Below, in pieces: positions 34,542 through 46,455 of a DNA stretch of 64,000 bases. The position numbers were made by a program, and so were the translations under genes. The DNA comes from Bombyx mori (Eukaryota > Arthropoda > Insecta > Lepidoptera > Bombycidae). The notes below the pieces were generated by a model. The model saw only the letters and a list, made by a program, of their open reading frames with translations, did no database searches and was not told where the DNA came from. Position 1 is the stretch's first letter. Each line of letters opens with the position of its first letter. The DNA is taken from NCBI RefSeq assembly GCF_030269925.1, contig NC_085121.1, positions 10,681,501 to 10,745,500 on the forward strand, written 5' to 3'.

Positions 34542-37500
34542 TTAACGTTCTAGGGTATTTGGGTTTATTTTCTGTGCTATTATTTTTCCATAACCGCCAC
34601 GCCCACCGTCATAGTCAGTTCGATATTCATCTCTAACCTGTAACAAAAAAGGTTGAAATTGAAAATTAGAATACTTAACATATTTTTATGACTACAAATA
34701 GGTAATGGGAATACTACATCTTTTTGTAAAATAATACTATAGTTTCGGATGCAGTCTAATTTGGGTATTATTTACTTTTTGAAATAACTATACTATATTT
34801 CAGTACATTATACATATACTATAAATAAAACCGTATCATTGTAAGTGGTCATTGTGGCAAACCAGTAGACATCTATCTGGACGCTGATGATGATGATGAT
34901 ACAGATGAGATTATTAAAAATTGTTGATTTGATTGTTTTTTACAAAGATTACGGTGATTGGCATCGATATATTACCACTAGATCCCGCGTAAAGGCGTCA
35001 AAAGTAACTTATCAAAACAGTGCTTAGATTCATATTAAGCACTGTTTTGCCGTCAGTGTCACGCCGACCGTCGAATGGAACGATGCTAAAATGCGCTGTA
35101 AAAAGTTGTAAAAAACACGCTTACAAAGAGAAAACAACATGAAATTTAGTATTTTTGGTAAGTTTTATAATTTTTACTATTAGATAGTGATAAACATTTG
35201 AACAGTTTTCATTGCCAAATTAACACTTCAAGAAATTAAATCTTATTATTTGGCTTCGCAGTTATTTCTTTCGCACATATAATAACGTTTACATGCGAAA
35301 CAAGGATGAAATAGGGCTATTTCAGAACAAGTGTAGTGGAGTCACCTAATTTTTTAATTTTCTTATTTTTTATTGCTTAGATAGGTGGACGAGCTCACAG
35401 CCCACCTGGTGTTAAGTGGTTACACTGGAGCCCATAGACATCTACAGCGTATTTACGCTGCCATTTACGCATTTGCGCCACCCACCTTGAGATATAACTT
35501 CTAAGGTTTCAAGTATAGTTACAACGGCTGCCCCGCCCTTCAAACCGAAACGCATTACTGCTTCACGGCAGAAATAGGTGGGGTGGTGGTACCTACTCGT
35601 GCGGACTCACAAGAGGTCCTACAACCAGTAATTACGCAAATTATTTTGCGGGTTTGATTTTTATTACAGGGTGTTATTCCTTCACCGTGGAAGTCAATTG
35701 TGAACATTTGTTAAGTACGTATTTCATTAGAAAAATTGGTACCCGCCTGCGGGATTTGAACACCGGTGCATCGCTAGATACGGATGCAACAGACGTCTCT
35801 ACAACGGACGGCGAAGTGAAATCTGTAAACTGGAATTTGTTTTTACATTTTTACAGATTTCCTCAAAGTAATGTACAAAGAGAGAAGTGGCGGTCAGTAA
35901 TAAAAGAAAAAAGAAGCGACGATTATTTCAAACCTAATTGCTCCAGTGTGGTTTGTCCAGACCATTTTACCGAATCTGACATGTATTTAATAAATAAAAC
36001 AATTTGATGGGGATTATGTTGTTGTGATTTAAAAAGCTCTTATCCATTTTCCCCACCACACCACATTATGACATGTCCTTCTTCAAACGAGGCTTATGGA
36101 GAGTATTAAGCGGTAGGCAGCGGCTTGGCTCTGCCCCTGGCATTGCTGAAGTCCATGGGCGACGGTAACCACTCATCATCAGGTGGGCCGTATGCCGTAT
36201 GCCTACAAAGGCAATAGAAAAAAAAAAAAAAAAAAAACCGATGTACAAGGTACAATATAGCTGTCCCGATCAGGTGGCGCGCCGCCTCTACATGGGGGTG
36301 GTGCGGTCGATGGCACTATACGGCGCGCCCGTATGGTGCCGGAAGGGGGGGAGCGCGCGATCGCGGTCAGGGCGATCCGAGGATACCGCACCGTCTCCTT
36401 CGAGGCGGCGTGCTTGCTCGCCGGGGCGCCACCCTGGGACCTGGAGGCGGAGGCGCTCGCTGCCGATTACCGGTGGCGTAGCGACCTCCGCTCTAGGGGG
36501 GAAGGGCGCCCCGGCGAAGGAGTAGTTCGAGCGCGGAGGCTCCAATCTCGGCGGTCCGTGCTGGAGGCGTGGTCTCGCCGCTTGGCGGACCCGTCGGCCG
36601 GCCTCCGTACCGTCGAGGCGGTCCGTCCGGTCCTCGCGGACTGGGTGGGCCGCGACCGCGGATGCCTCACCTTCCGGCTGACGCAAATGCTTACCGGCCA
36701 CGGTTGTTTTGGCCGGTACTTGCATAAGATAGCCGGAAGGGAACCGACGGCGCAGTGCCACCACTGCGCGGACCGCGACGAGGAAGACACAGCGGAACAC
36801 ACACTGGCGCGTTGCTCTGGTTTCGACGAGCAACGCGCCGCCCTCGTCGCGGTCATAGGTGAGGACCTCTCGCTGCCGCGCGTCGTGGCTACGATGCTCG
36901 GCAGCGACGAGTCCTGGAAGGCGATGCTCGACTTCTGCGAGTCCACCATCTCGCAGAAGGAGGCGGCGGAGCGAGAGAGGGAGAGCTCTTCCCTTTCCGC
37001 ACCGATCCGTCGCCGTCGAGCCGGGGGCCGGAGGCGGGAATACGCCCGTACGTCCCGGCCCCTGTAGGTGGCGGCCTCCCCCCGGTGAAGGTCAAGGGGC
37101 GACCTGAGGGGGTGAGGCCGCGCGGCGCGCTACCAGCACTCTAGCGCGCTGCCGTGGAGTGAATAGAGCGACCGGTCGACGGTGTATCGCGTCCCGACCC
37201 GGCAGGCTGGTTCTGGTCCAGCGGGGTATTCCGGGACACCAGCGGCACCGTCTGGGCGGCCCGACGGGCTGCCGTACCGAGACGGCCGACGTTTCAGAGC
37301 CTTCGATTCGCCTCGAAGGCTCCGTCGGCTGGGCGTCCTTGGGGTGAGCCGCGCCGTCTGGTTGTAGTGTTGACCGCGGTAGCCCCCCTACCTCATCCGG
37401 GTTCTGACCTCGGAGGGGATCGGACGTCGGGTGTAAGAGTGCAGGGGAGTCGTTTAGTGGGTGGGCTCTAAAATCCTTGGGCCCGCGGTCTGCTCACAAC

Positions 37501-40500
37501 ACCATGCAGATCGTTGAGTCTCACATACCCCGCGCGCCCCTTTTGCGCGGGGACCTCGTAGGAGGTTCGGCCCTCTACCCGAAAAAAAAAAAAAAAAAAA
37601 AAAAAGGTATAATGATCTATAGTTATACAATATTTGTTGTTAATCATAAGGAATTAAATTGAAAAAATTGAATGAATATGAATTAAAAAAAAACAATAAA
37701 AAATAAATTACTCAAAATATTCTTACAAAAAAGTACAAAGCGCGACTCCGTAATACTCTGTTCGGAGCAGTAAAGCCTTAATGTCGCAAGTTTAAAATGG
37801 CGTAAGTAAAATGCTATGCGTGTAAATTTTTGCTTTATTTTTAAGGAAATAAGGTTAAATTTGGAACAAAAGTTATTGGAAAAAACTATCTCTTTCTGTC
37901 ATTCATGGCGTAAGGTCGTAAGTGAATGTTAAAACAATCTAAACTGCACTTTATTTCTTTGAGAAAAGGCATAGTTTAGGTTACAATTATTATACCTTTA
38001 CATCGTTTTTCTCCACTTTATGGTATAGTCAGATTAGTTAGTCGATGCCATATTTGTGTTTGGTTTTTGTTTGTGAGGCGTTATCTAGTGGTAATATATT
38101 GATAGTGATTGGTGATCCTGATGTCTTGGGAGCTCCAAGGCATAATTTAGAACTTTGAGACCTTCTCCGTGTTATACATAAAGTGCCTTGATGAACTAGT
38201 GAAATTCAAGGTTACTTTAGGACCTGCATGTTCTGCTCTGTCTCACTGCACAATTTTCCTTAATCCTCATTTTAAGATCTTTCTTATTGAAATCTCAAGA
38301 TAAGCAGCAACATCATTATTCTTCTGGCTTTGGACATGCTCATGGGTACGGAGTCATCCATGACATTGTGTGACAAAGAACAGTGGCAGGGTCAAAAGCT
38401 TGTGACATCACAGGTTTTATTGTAAATTTCTTTTCAAGTGAGACAATAAAATTCACGAGTTCTGAATGGTATCTTAAATCGTCGGCGAGTGCTCTTAGGG
38501 AGTGATTTTCTTAAAGGTTATTATAAAAATAAGAAAAAAATGAGTCATTCTTATTCTTTAGATTATTTTTAAGTACATGCATAAAGCTTAGCGTCGCTCG
38601 GTGGAGCCGAAGCTAGGTGTCTTGGGCATCACGTGGGAGGAGCTAGAACAGACTGCCCAAGACCGATGTAAATTTGACCGATTGACCGATTTGATTCGAG
38701 CCCTACACCCCAGCAGGGGGTAATAGGAAAGAATGATGATGGTGACATGCATAAAATTGAAAAATGTGTGACTATTAAGAGGAAAGGTGTTCTAAAAATG
38801 GGACAACCTGTGACAAAGACGAGAGGAGGTTGCTAGCTAATCTGCCATCACAACCAGGTAGGCCACAGCTCAGGGTATTTAGTGATCAGCCCATAGACCA
38901 CATAATGTGAATGGCATCAATAAACTAGACATGAATAAACTAGAAATTCTTATCTTTCTATCTCTTCTATCACTGGGAAAATTCTGGCTACAAAGACTAA
39001 GGGCATGACAAAATTAGATAGAATAAAATACTACAATTGAGTCGTCTATTATCAAAGGTGGCAATCTGTACATTTGGACAAAACATTTTTATTGATATGT
39101 CAATACAGATTTATTTGAATATAATCGTCTCCTTCAAAGAATACGGTTCAAAACCTGCATTAAATAAAGGTTAATAGTTAACCTGTTATTTATCTAAGAT
39201 GTCGTTCCGAAGAGTTTTGTAACTGCCAATGGAATATACAAAGTCAATAATTCGTTTTTCTGATTTACCAATCATTGTCCAAAAGTCAGATTGCCGCCTT
39301 TGATAATAGTCGACTCAATTAATGTTTGTACTGTGTTTCGAGCAATAAATTAGAAAATCAATAATTAAACGGCCGTCTGGTGTAGTGGTAAGTGACATAG
39401 TCACTACACAAGGGGGTCGCGGGTTCGAATCGCGCCAAAGGAAATGATGATAAATATAAATGTCTTTTCCAGGGTTATGGATGTATATTAATTATGTGTA
39501 TGTGTATAATAAAAATCTTATATTTATTTCCGTTATCTGGAAACCTGAAAACGTTATCTGTAACACAAGTTCTTTACGAACTTATCACGGGATCAGTTAA
39601 CGTGGCGTGACTGTTAAAGAAAAAAAAAAAAAAAAAACTTCAAAAAATGGTTTTCTGCATAAAACCTTTAATTCAATGTATTGTAGAAGTCTAGTTGTAA
39701 AGCCACAAAAACACTGAAAGTCAATCTTGGCACCCAAACATTGTTACGTTGGTTCTTTCTGGGCCCTTTGACAACCAATGATAGTTTTAGGTATATAGGG
39801 TGGTAGACTTAGGTATAGGGGTGGATTTGCTAACAGCTGCCTGATCGCCTCCGATGGAGACATAACTGCTCAAAGGCAGCTGCTTCGCGAATGCATCTGC
39901 TACTGGATCAGAACCGCAAATCGCTGAAAAAGTTCAGCAAGAAACTCAACAGATAGATGAATGGTTGATTATTGAATAAGTATGTAACATGAACATGTAC
40001 ATTGAAATGAATGGCTTCGAGTTTGTATTGTGAGTGCAAATTAGTTTAATTAACCATAAAAATAATAGCACAGATAATAGAGGTCACGAGCTATAATTTA
40101 AAAAAAGTACCTGGCCTCCTGTTTTGCCACGACCGTACTGTCGACCTTCAATGAATCCAGCATCCCAGTCACAGCGAATTATTCGGTCATCCAGCCTCGT
40201 GCCATTTATATACCTTTGGGTAAAAGAATACAATTAAAAGCCCTCTGTAGCATAAGTTGTAATTTGCTTCTTTTTCTGCCATTTTCATTGATGATTTATA
40301 GGCAACAGAATTAAATATCTTTAAGAGACAAATCTGGCAAATATTTTGTCTATTATCTATTGTCTATTATATCTATTATATATTCTATGATGTCTATTAT
40401 ATCTATCTATCTTTTGTCTATTATATATTATCTATTGTCTATTATCACAGATTTGTACCAGAAATAGGGAAGTTGACTTATTATCTTTAAATAAAAGGTT

Positions 40501-41701
40501 TTTTACTGAATAGTAAAAGTACTGTACATTTATTAACAAATTGTAAAGCTAGAACAATTTTAAATCTGATTGTGTGGGTACATCTATCCAAAAAAATAAA
40601 AATAATTTAAATTATGTGTGATTGTGTGCCATTGTGAGTATTCAACTATAAAATTGTAATTGTTACAGTTATGTTATTGCTATTTTCATAGAACAAAAGG
40701 CATTTTTAATAGTATTTGCTGTTGCCTATGCAATAATGCCTAAAAATAATGAACCCAACTGAACATATAATTATGGAAAAGCCTTATAATGTAAATTTCA
40801 AATTTACCATGGTTATATTTATATTGTTATATGCATTAGCATTAACTGTTAGATTATTCATTTTTCTAAGAGTACTTCAAAATATTCATGATGTATTTGT
40901 TCAAATAGTAAGAAAGTTTTCAATACATTAGAACTTCTAAGCCTCAAAAAGTAACTTGACTTTACTTAGAGTACTTAAATTTTTATATTAATCAGTTTAA
41001 CAACACTAACTGTATGTACACAACTTTTTAATGCAATGGGCTTCTATTGCCTATTTTAACCACAATACCTAAAATTATAAAAAGAAAATAACTACGGGAT
41101 TTGATTTGTATTAAGTACAATCAAAATAGTAGATTTGTAATTTTAAGAAAATGTAATTAAAACTGGATTAATGATGTTCCACTGTTATTTTGTGGTGTTC
41201 AGAAGATTAACTCAATGTCTCGATCAAATATTGCGTTCCCTAGTAACCGTCAGTAGTGACTATTTTGCTATACCTAAAAGGTAATTAATAGCATAAGCGT
41301 TGGGAACGCAACTCTGAATTTATTAAAAGCTGATACATACCTCATACAATTTTCGGCATCTTCCCGCGCATAGTATTCTACAAAACAAAATCCACAAGGT
41401 GTTTTCTTGTATTTGTCTAGTCCCATTATTACTCTTCTTATATCTCCGCATCGTGAATACAGTTCATAAATTTGCTCTTCTGTTGTGTAAAATGAAAGGT
41501 TTCCAATGTAAAGCGTTGACGAAGCTTTTAGTAATTTTTCTTGTTCGCTTCTGGATCCCTAAATAGTTAACATTACCTATAATATACTTTAAAAAACAAT
41601 TTATAGTGCAAAACTTGCAACATGCTAAATACCTTAAAATGTTGGTCACGATAGGAACTTATTTCAATTGAAGAATTCATAGAATCATAACTGCGCTTCA
41701 T
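34542..41701 (-). CDS. Ncbp2: Nuclear cap-binding protein subunit 2 (CBP20)
   Basis: Four minus-strand exons, 41633-41701, 41341-41558, 40111-40213 and 34542-34637, join in phase to 161 residues; the human protein has 156. CBP20 binds the m7G cap of nuclear transcripts through one RRM together with CBP80, acting in splicing, export and small-RNA processing. Conserved blocks include [29 protein letters not shown] (RNP2), CGFCFVEYY (RNP1), [20 protein letters not shown] and [18 protein letters not shown]. The cap-stacking tyrosine is in the LYIGNL region. Start ATG 41701 opens [11 protein letters not shown], with no better upstream choice in frame. The 5.5-kb last intron is packed with mobile elements, yet all splice sites are intact. 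The start lies 1 kb from the divergent gene at 42700. Confidence 0.96.
35014..35048. repeat. Perfect 13-bp inverted repeat
   Basis: AAAACAGTGCTTA and its complement are separated by 9 bases, about 35 bases upstream of the THAP relic's ATG. Confidence 0.85.
35083..36006 (+). pseudogene. THAP-domain relic with SINE in its intron
   Basis: ATG at 35083 opens [16 protein letters not shown], the C-x4-C start of a THAP zinc finger, but reaches TGA at 35140; a shifted frame gives MKFSIF before a GTAAGT at 35157. After a TTTTTACAG at 35863 the frame continues [19 protein letters not shown] and [15 protein letters not shown], the rest of the C2CH domain. THAP domains occur in P-element-like transposases and host DNA-binding proteins. 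It runs antisense inside the Ncbp2 intron. A Bm1 SINE occupies the middle. The frameshift and lack of downstream coding make it a pseudogene. Confidence 0.65.
35363..35800 (-). repeat. Bm1 SINE, near full length
   Basis: TTTTTTATTGCTTAGATAGG through the head CGGGATTTGAACACCGGTGC. It has a short internal duplication around 35445-35475. Confidence 0.9.
36065..36237 (+). mobile_element. LINE-J 3' end with poly-A
   Basis: ATGACATGTCCTTCTTCAAA (RT C-terminus), GCGGTAGGCAGCGGCTTGGC, then a poly-A run. It directly precedes the R1-type element. Confidence 0.87.
36240..37605 (+). mobile_element. GC-rich R1-clade non-LTR retrotransposon, 5'-truncated
   Basis: The first codons read [20 protein letters not shown] then VW, the end of the RT domain; a deletion near 36340 shifts frame. 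The ORF 36333-37067 then encodes [55 protein letters not shown] and the zinc knuckle CHHC ... HTLARC, ending [16 protein letters not shown]. This layout fits R1-type ORF2. A GC-rich 3' UTR follows to a poly-A run at about 37581-37605. Its composition contrasts sharply with its neighbours. It is not full length: endonuclease and most of RT are absent. Confidence 0.87.
38575..38735 (+). mobile_element. Non-LTR C-terminal relic
   Basis: Plus-strand codons [20 protein letters not shown] then [20 protein letters not shown] end at a stop, matching the end of a common lepidopteran non-LTR ORF, followed by a GATGATGATGG tract. Confidence 0.7.
39039..39316. mobile_element. Palindromic MITE, copy 1 (278 bp)
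   Basis: Inverted ends GAGTCGTCTATTATCAAAGG and the complement ending CCTTTGATAATAGTCGACTC extend imperfectly for about 40 bases. A second copy lies at 43300-43575. No ORF is seen. The flanks AATT are compatible with a short palindromic target site. Confidence 0.88.
39370..39636 (+). repeat. tRNA-derived SINE (second family)
   Basis: GGCCGTCTGGTGTAGTGGTA (A-box-like) and GCGGGTTCGAATCGCGCC (B-box-like) head a 270-base unit that ends in a poly-A run. It is not a functional tRNA: no cloverleaf closes. Confidence 0.8.
39825..39955 (-). mobile_element. LINE-B 3' UTR relic
   Basis: GGATTTGCTAACAGCTGCCT, AGGCAGCTGCTTCGCGAATG and AGCAAGAAACTCAACAG follow the complement of LINE-B in order. Confidence 0.65.
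40350..40450. repeat. Degenerate TCTATTA-type simple repeat
   Basis: Words such as TCTATTAT and TCTATTATATCTATTATA repeat irregularly over 100 bases. Confidence 0.75.
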
Positions 41702-42699
41702 CTTATAGACTTGTTCTTATTTCTCAATAATTAGCAACAAAATACAGCTATCCACTAAGTTTTGAGATGAATTCAGCACTAAAAGATGAATGTTATTAAA
41801 TATTGCAAAAACGTCAGCGCTTTTAGTCCACAACCATATCCATAAACATAGATTATACACTTGATATTTGAGACATATAAAATTATACTCATTTGTCAAA
41901 TTGAGCTAGCAAAGGAAACAGCTCATTCAGCTTCATTCGAAAATCTAAAGCGAGATTGAACATATTATCTTAAAAAATTGGATACGCGACAAAAATAAAA
42001 AAATTAAATTATGATGGTTTTGAGGATTTTGTGGCCTGGTAATGAAACCTTTAGGCCAAATGAGATAAAGTGAGGTACCAAACCTATCAGTAAAAATATG
42101 AAATATTTAATAATATTGAGACATTAGAAACTTGTAGAATCGATGGTGCAGTAGTTAGGACACCTAACTGTTACCCGAAGGTCGTGGGTTTGATTCCCAC
42201 GTCGCACAAACATTGTGCGATGATCAGATTTGTTTGCTCTTTGACTGGTTGTTTATTATCTACACATGTATATAGATCCAGTCTCTGGTACCCATAACAC
42301 AGGGAATACTAAGTTGGGGCTGGATAATTTTGTGATTTGTTCCCAATTATTATTACTACACAACGCGTCCCTTTACGCGAAGGTTCACGCGTTCCGATTA
42401 AGTCATTACTATGGCAATAACATGAAAAAAAAGCCGATTGCCATTATGAAAAAAAAGAAGAATACAATTTTTAAAAACGAAACATTTTTGGCGCCATCAT
42501 AAAGCTTTGATTTTACTATCAACAGTAGGTATTATTAAATTTAATGGCAAAAAATAAGTGAAACTAAAGTATTAACAAACTTGTTTTTATATAAATATTT
42601 TTAAAGATTTATTTTAGTATTAACTATATATTTTATTTCAAAATCTAGAAAGGAAAAGGTAGGTATTTAACGAGGGGAGTAAACGACGTCCTTTAAACA
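41702..42699. other. Divergent intergenic region between Ncbp2 and the ADIP-like gene
   Basis: Both genes read outward from this 1-kb stretch, so it must hold both promoters. Apart from the SINE at about 42135-42270 no element is recognisable. Confidence 0.5.
42135..42275 (+). repeat. tRNA-derived SINE (third family), partial
   Basis: GATGGTGCAGTAGTTAGGAC and GTGGGTTTGATTCCCACGTC resemble tRNA A and B boxes, followed by the TTTGTTTGCTCTTTGACTGG tail common in Lepidoptera. Confidence 0.7.
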
Positions 42700-45600
42700 A
42701 TGGCTAGTAATTATGAAACTTTAGACGATGAAATCAAAGAACTTCTTGAAAACTATAAACACAAAAGGTCCAGTGTGTACGAACCTTGTAAAATAGGGAA
42801 TATTAAGGAATGTCTAATCGGATTAAGAGAGGTAAGTGTTCGCAGAGATTTTTTTTCTCAGCGCAACATGTTGATTTTCGACTTCATTAACGGATAATGA
42901 TTTGATTCAACAATATTTATTTCTTTCAGTTAACAAAGACCAGCCATTATCTAAAAATTACCTAACGAAAAATCTTAATTTCTAGGAACTAGGTGTTTTT
43001 AACATAAGCTATTTATTTAATCCATACAATGATATCGAAGATGAAATTTTGCTACCAGGATCTCTAGTGACGCTCATTAATTCTGTATGGACATTGCTAC
43101 ATTATCATAAGAATGCAGTACAAAAGGTAGAAAAGTTAATGGAGCAAAACCATATCCTTGAACAGAACAATAAGCAATTGAACGTAAGTTGGAATCATTC
43201 TTGTTAGTTGTATCTTTATGTTTGGTTTGTAAATTGTCTGTAGTAAGTATATTGTGTTATCATTCCCATGTTATAGAATGTATTCGATATATCAAATATG
43301 AGTCGTCTATTATCAAAGGTGGCAATCTGTGCATTTGGACAAAAAAAATTTATTGATATGTCAATACAGATTTATTTGAATATAATCGTCTCCTTCAAAG
43401 AATACGGTTCAAAACCTGCATTAAATAAAGGTTAATAGTTAACCTGTTATTTATCTAAAATGTCGTTCCGAAGAGTTTTGTGACTGCCAATGGAATACAA
43501 AGTCAATAATTCGTTTTTCTGATTTACCAATCATTGTCCAAAAGTCAGATTGCCGCTTTTGATAATAGTCGACTCATATATACTATGTTCTATAAATAAA
43601 ACAATGTATTGAATACTGATACCAATTGATAAAAATATGAAGATATTCATAGTCAAGAAATAAATTTATAGTCTCAGTCTCAATATTAGATATCTGAATT
43701 GTTTTAAATTTTCTGAGCTATTTATATTGTTTAATGGGTTACAATTTTTAGTTATAGAGAACTCATGATAATTTATCTCTGTTACAAGTGCTACATTTAC
43801 AGGTAGATTGATCAATCAGAATCGCATTCTTCAGTAAAAATCTGTTTGCAATGAATAATATTTATAGTTAGCAACAAGTAGCAAAGTTTTTTCCGTTTTG
43901 GATTGATAAAAAAATGGTATAGTGTACATAAGTGTGAAATAATTAAAAAATTATATGATTTCAGTCCTTTGTAGATAAACTGAAAGAAAAAGTAAGCTCC
44001 GAAAAGAGTGAGACTAGAGCGTGTGTTGTGTCTGCTCAAAGAATAGCAGACCATTCAGATGTAATGTTACAAACATTAACAGAAACCAAAGCAAAACTAC
44101 TTCAGGTGACCAAGCAGAAAAAAGCGAACGAAAGAAATTATCACAATGAAATAACTAGACTTAAGATTCAAAATGAAAAAATGTTGGACAGGTTGAGAAA
44201 CAGAGGTGAAAAAAAAACTTTCTTTTTCCATTACCTTATGTAGTAAGGAAGTACATTTATAGGTTTATAGGAGTAATTTGTTTGTGTTTGAGGTTCAGAG
44301 GATTCAGTTCATGTGTTATAAGGATAGAATAGTACAACCTGCTCCCTTCTCAGTAGTGTCTTAAGGCATCTAAAATTCACGTATGTTGGACAGCAGTGAC
44401 TTCATTACCAACTGTCATTGGTATTTTTTTATTGTCTTATATATTTTATATATATATCACATACCCCACCTGCCGCGCGGGTGTGGTACCGGCGTTTTTC
44501 TCCTGTGGAAAAAAAGCCACCGTTAGAGAGACTGCAATAGAGCACAGATTTCGATCGAATCAAAGGTTTTCTCGTAATCCACAAATGCTAAGTAAATAGG
44601 TGGTTATGTTCCCGGTCTTCTGTATTACCTGTCAAAGTGTATAAATATACTTATGAATCTGCACTGCTGTTGACTTTTCGGAAACGGCAAGTTGGGAGAC
44701 TGGAAGTCGTATAAGACGGTTCGTAATGACTAGACCAACTTAAATAGACTCAAGTTTGCGCGTTTACCGCTAAAAAAGCCCCCTTTGTCGCATCGCCACT
44801 CTTCGGAAACACTCACCTTTGTGCCAAGCCGAACATGGGCATTCTGGGCGTAGACATTTCGAGTGTTGTCCAGTTTGGCGGTCATTTGGAGAGCAAGGCT
44901 AAAATGGCCTCCAAAAAACTCGGAGTACTCAACAGGGCCAAACAGTACTTCAAGCCGGCTCACCGCCTTAAGCTGTATAAGGCGCAGGTGAGGCCTCACA
45001 TGGAGTATTGTTGCCACCTTGGGGCCGGGGCTCCGGGTTATCAGCTATCTCCATTTGACCGAATCCAACGTAGGGCATCTCGGATTGTCGACGATCCTGA
45101 ACTTGCCGATCGGCTAGATCCTTTGGCACTGCGTAGGGATCTATCTTCCCTATGCATACTTTACAGAATCTACAATGGGGAGTGTTCCGAGGAGTTGTTC
45201 AATTTAATAGAAGCCGCTGATTTTCGCAACCGATCGTCTCGCCGGAACTATCATCCGCACCATCTGGATGGTTGGCGTTCCACTACAATGCGTTTTAAAA
45301 ACAGTTTTCTGCCACGCACAGTAAATCTCTGGAATTCGTTGCCATCAGCGGTCTTCCCCAACAACTGCGACATTGGGTTATTCAAGAAAAGAGCATATTC
45401 TTATCTGAAGGGTAGGCAACGCACTGGCGCAAACGCTGGTGACCCTGGGCGGCGGTAAATCACTTACCATCAGGTGACCCGTCTTGCTCGTTTGCCTCTT
45501 AGTTGTTATAAAAAAAAAAAAAAAAAATACATTTGTATACACCTATGTGTATGTTTATTCAAATGTGTTATGGCACAGAAGTGTCCACACTTTTTGAAGA

Positions 45601-46455
45601 AGATACCACCACGCATCTCGTCCTCGCCTGGAGCTCACGACGCGACGCCCGGGTTGTCTTCGGTAATGTACAGTACACACAGTATCTACAGTCGGCATCA
45701 TTGCGCAATTTCGAGAAGGCGGCACGACATGAGAACCCTCTTGTCGTGGCCGCTGGAAACTACATACTGGATCCTGTAGACCGAATGGTAAACAGTCGAC
45801 GTCGCCCAAAGCACGTCATTACGGATCCTCCCTATCCATTAACGGTGCTTTTAGGCACCACAAGCACCGGTCACCATCCTAGTCTAACCCGTCCCCTGCG
45901 ACGAAGGGCTCGACGAGCGAATTAACCGTTAATAGACACAGCCCACTGAGTTTCTCGCCGGATCTTCTCAGTGGGTCGCGTTTCCGATCCGGTGGTAGAT
46001 TCTGCGAAGCACTACTCTTGCTAGGGTCAGTGTTAGAAACACTCCGGTTTGAGCCCGGTGAGCTCACCTACATGTTAGGGCGAAGCTGAAATAGTCTCTC
46101 AAGGCTTTCAGCATAGGTAGGAAAAAAAAAGGCGGTCCACTTTAGCTCTAGATATTAATAATATATCATCCACATCTGGTCTATCATTTTTATGTGATTA
46201 AGTAACATACGCAAAAACTTTCACGTGCTTAATACTCGAGTATTTATATGGTTATCTGTTTCAGAACCTCCATGCACTGAAACCTGCGACAGTACTTTAA
46301 TACGCTTGAAGGAAAAAGATAAACAACATCGCACAATGATATCTAAATTAGAGAAGAACAATCAAGATTTATTACACGAACTTTTGAATCTAAAGGAAGC
46401 TCTCCTTTTGGAAGGACTCAATGATATGAATATAAATAATGATGAACATAAATAA
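42700..46455 (+). CDS. Coiled-coil protein, SSX2IP/ADIP-like
   Basis: Exons 42700-42831, 42986-43183, 43965-44205 and 46265-46455 join in phase to 253 residues. The N-terminal part ([19 protein letters not shown], then a hydrophobic helix [16 protein letters not shown]) followed by long heptad-rich coiled coil ([35 protein letters not shown]) recalls the afadin/alpha-actinin-binding protein family, which works at centrosomes and junctions. The identification rests on memory of that layout and is moderate. The protein is shorter than vertebrate SSX2IP. The stop codon overlaps an AATAAA (46451-46456). A MITE sits in intron 2 and a stack of retroelement pieces in intron 3. Confidence 0.8.
43300..43575. 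mobile_element. Palindromic MITE, copy 2 (276 bp)
   Basis: Same orientation and almost the same sequence as 39039-39316, with a few substitutions and small indels. The flanks are ATAT on both sides. Confidence 0.9.
44480..44720 (-). mobile_element. RTE-like RT fragment
   Basis: The minus strand reads [22 protein letters not shown] block A with the first catalytic aspartate in [10 protein letters not shown]. No other RT block is retained. Confidence 0.75.
44760..45530 (+). mobile_element. LINE-J relative: RT C-terminal part with poly-A
   Basis: ORF 44835-45458 stays open for 207 codons: [99 protein letters not shown]. This is the thumb and downstream region of the RT ORF also seen at 3780-5365. 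A poly-A run ends it at about 45527. The catalytic palm is missing. Confidence 0.88.
45535..46131 (+). mobile_element. LINE-A 3' part with poly-A
   Basis: Codons 45533-45925 include [20 protein letters not shown] and [20 protein letters not shown] to a stop. The complete LINE-A 3' UTR and an A-run follow. This copy shows the orientation of the family. Confidence 0.87.

Noticed and set aside
36288..36949. Two long minus-strand ORFs in the R1 element
   Set aside because: High GC removes stops; the plus strand carries the R1 motifs and the poly-A.
39370..39440. Possible tRNA gene
   Set aside because: A and B boxes are present but no complete cloverleaf is seen, and it continues into a SINE body with poly-A.
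42140..42210. Possible tRNA gene
   Set aside because: Same reasoning: tRNA-like head of a SINE with the usual lepidopteran tail.
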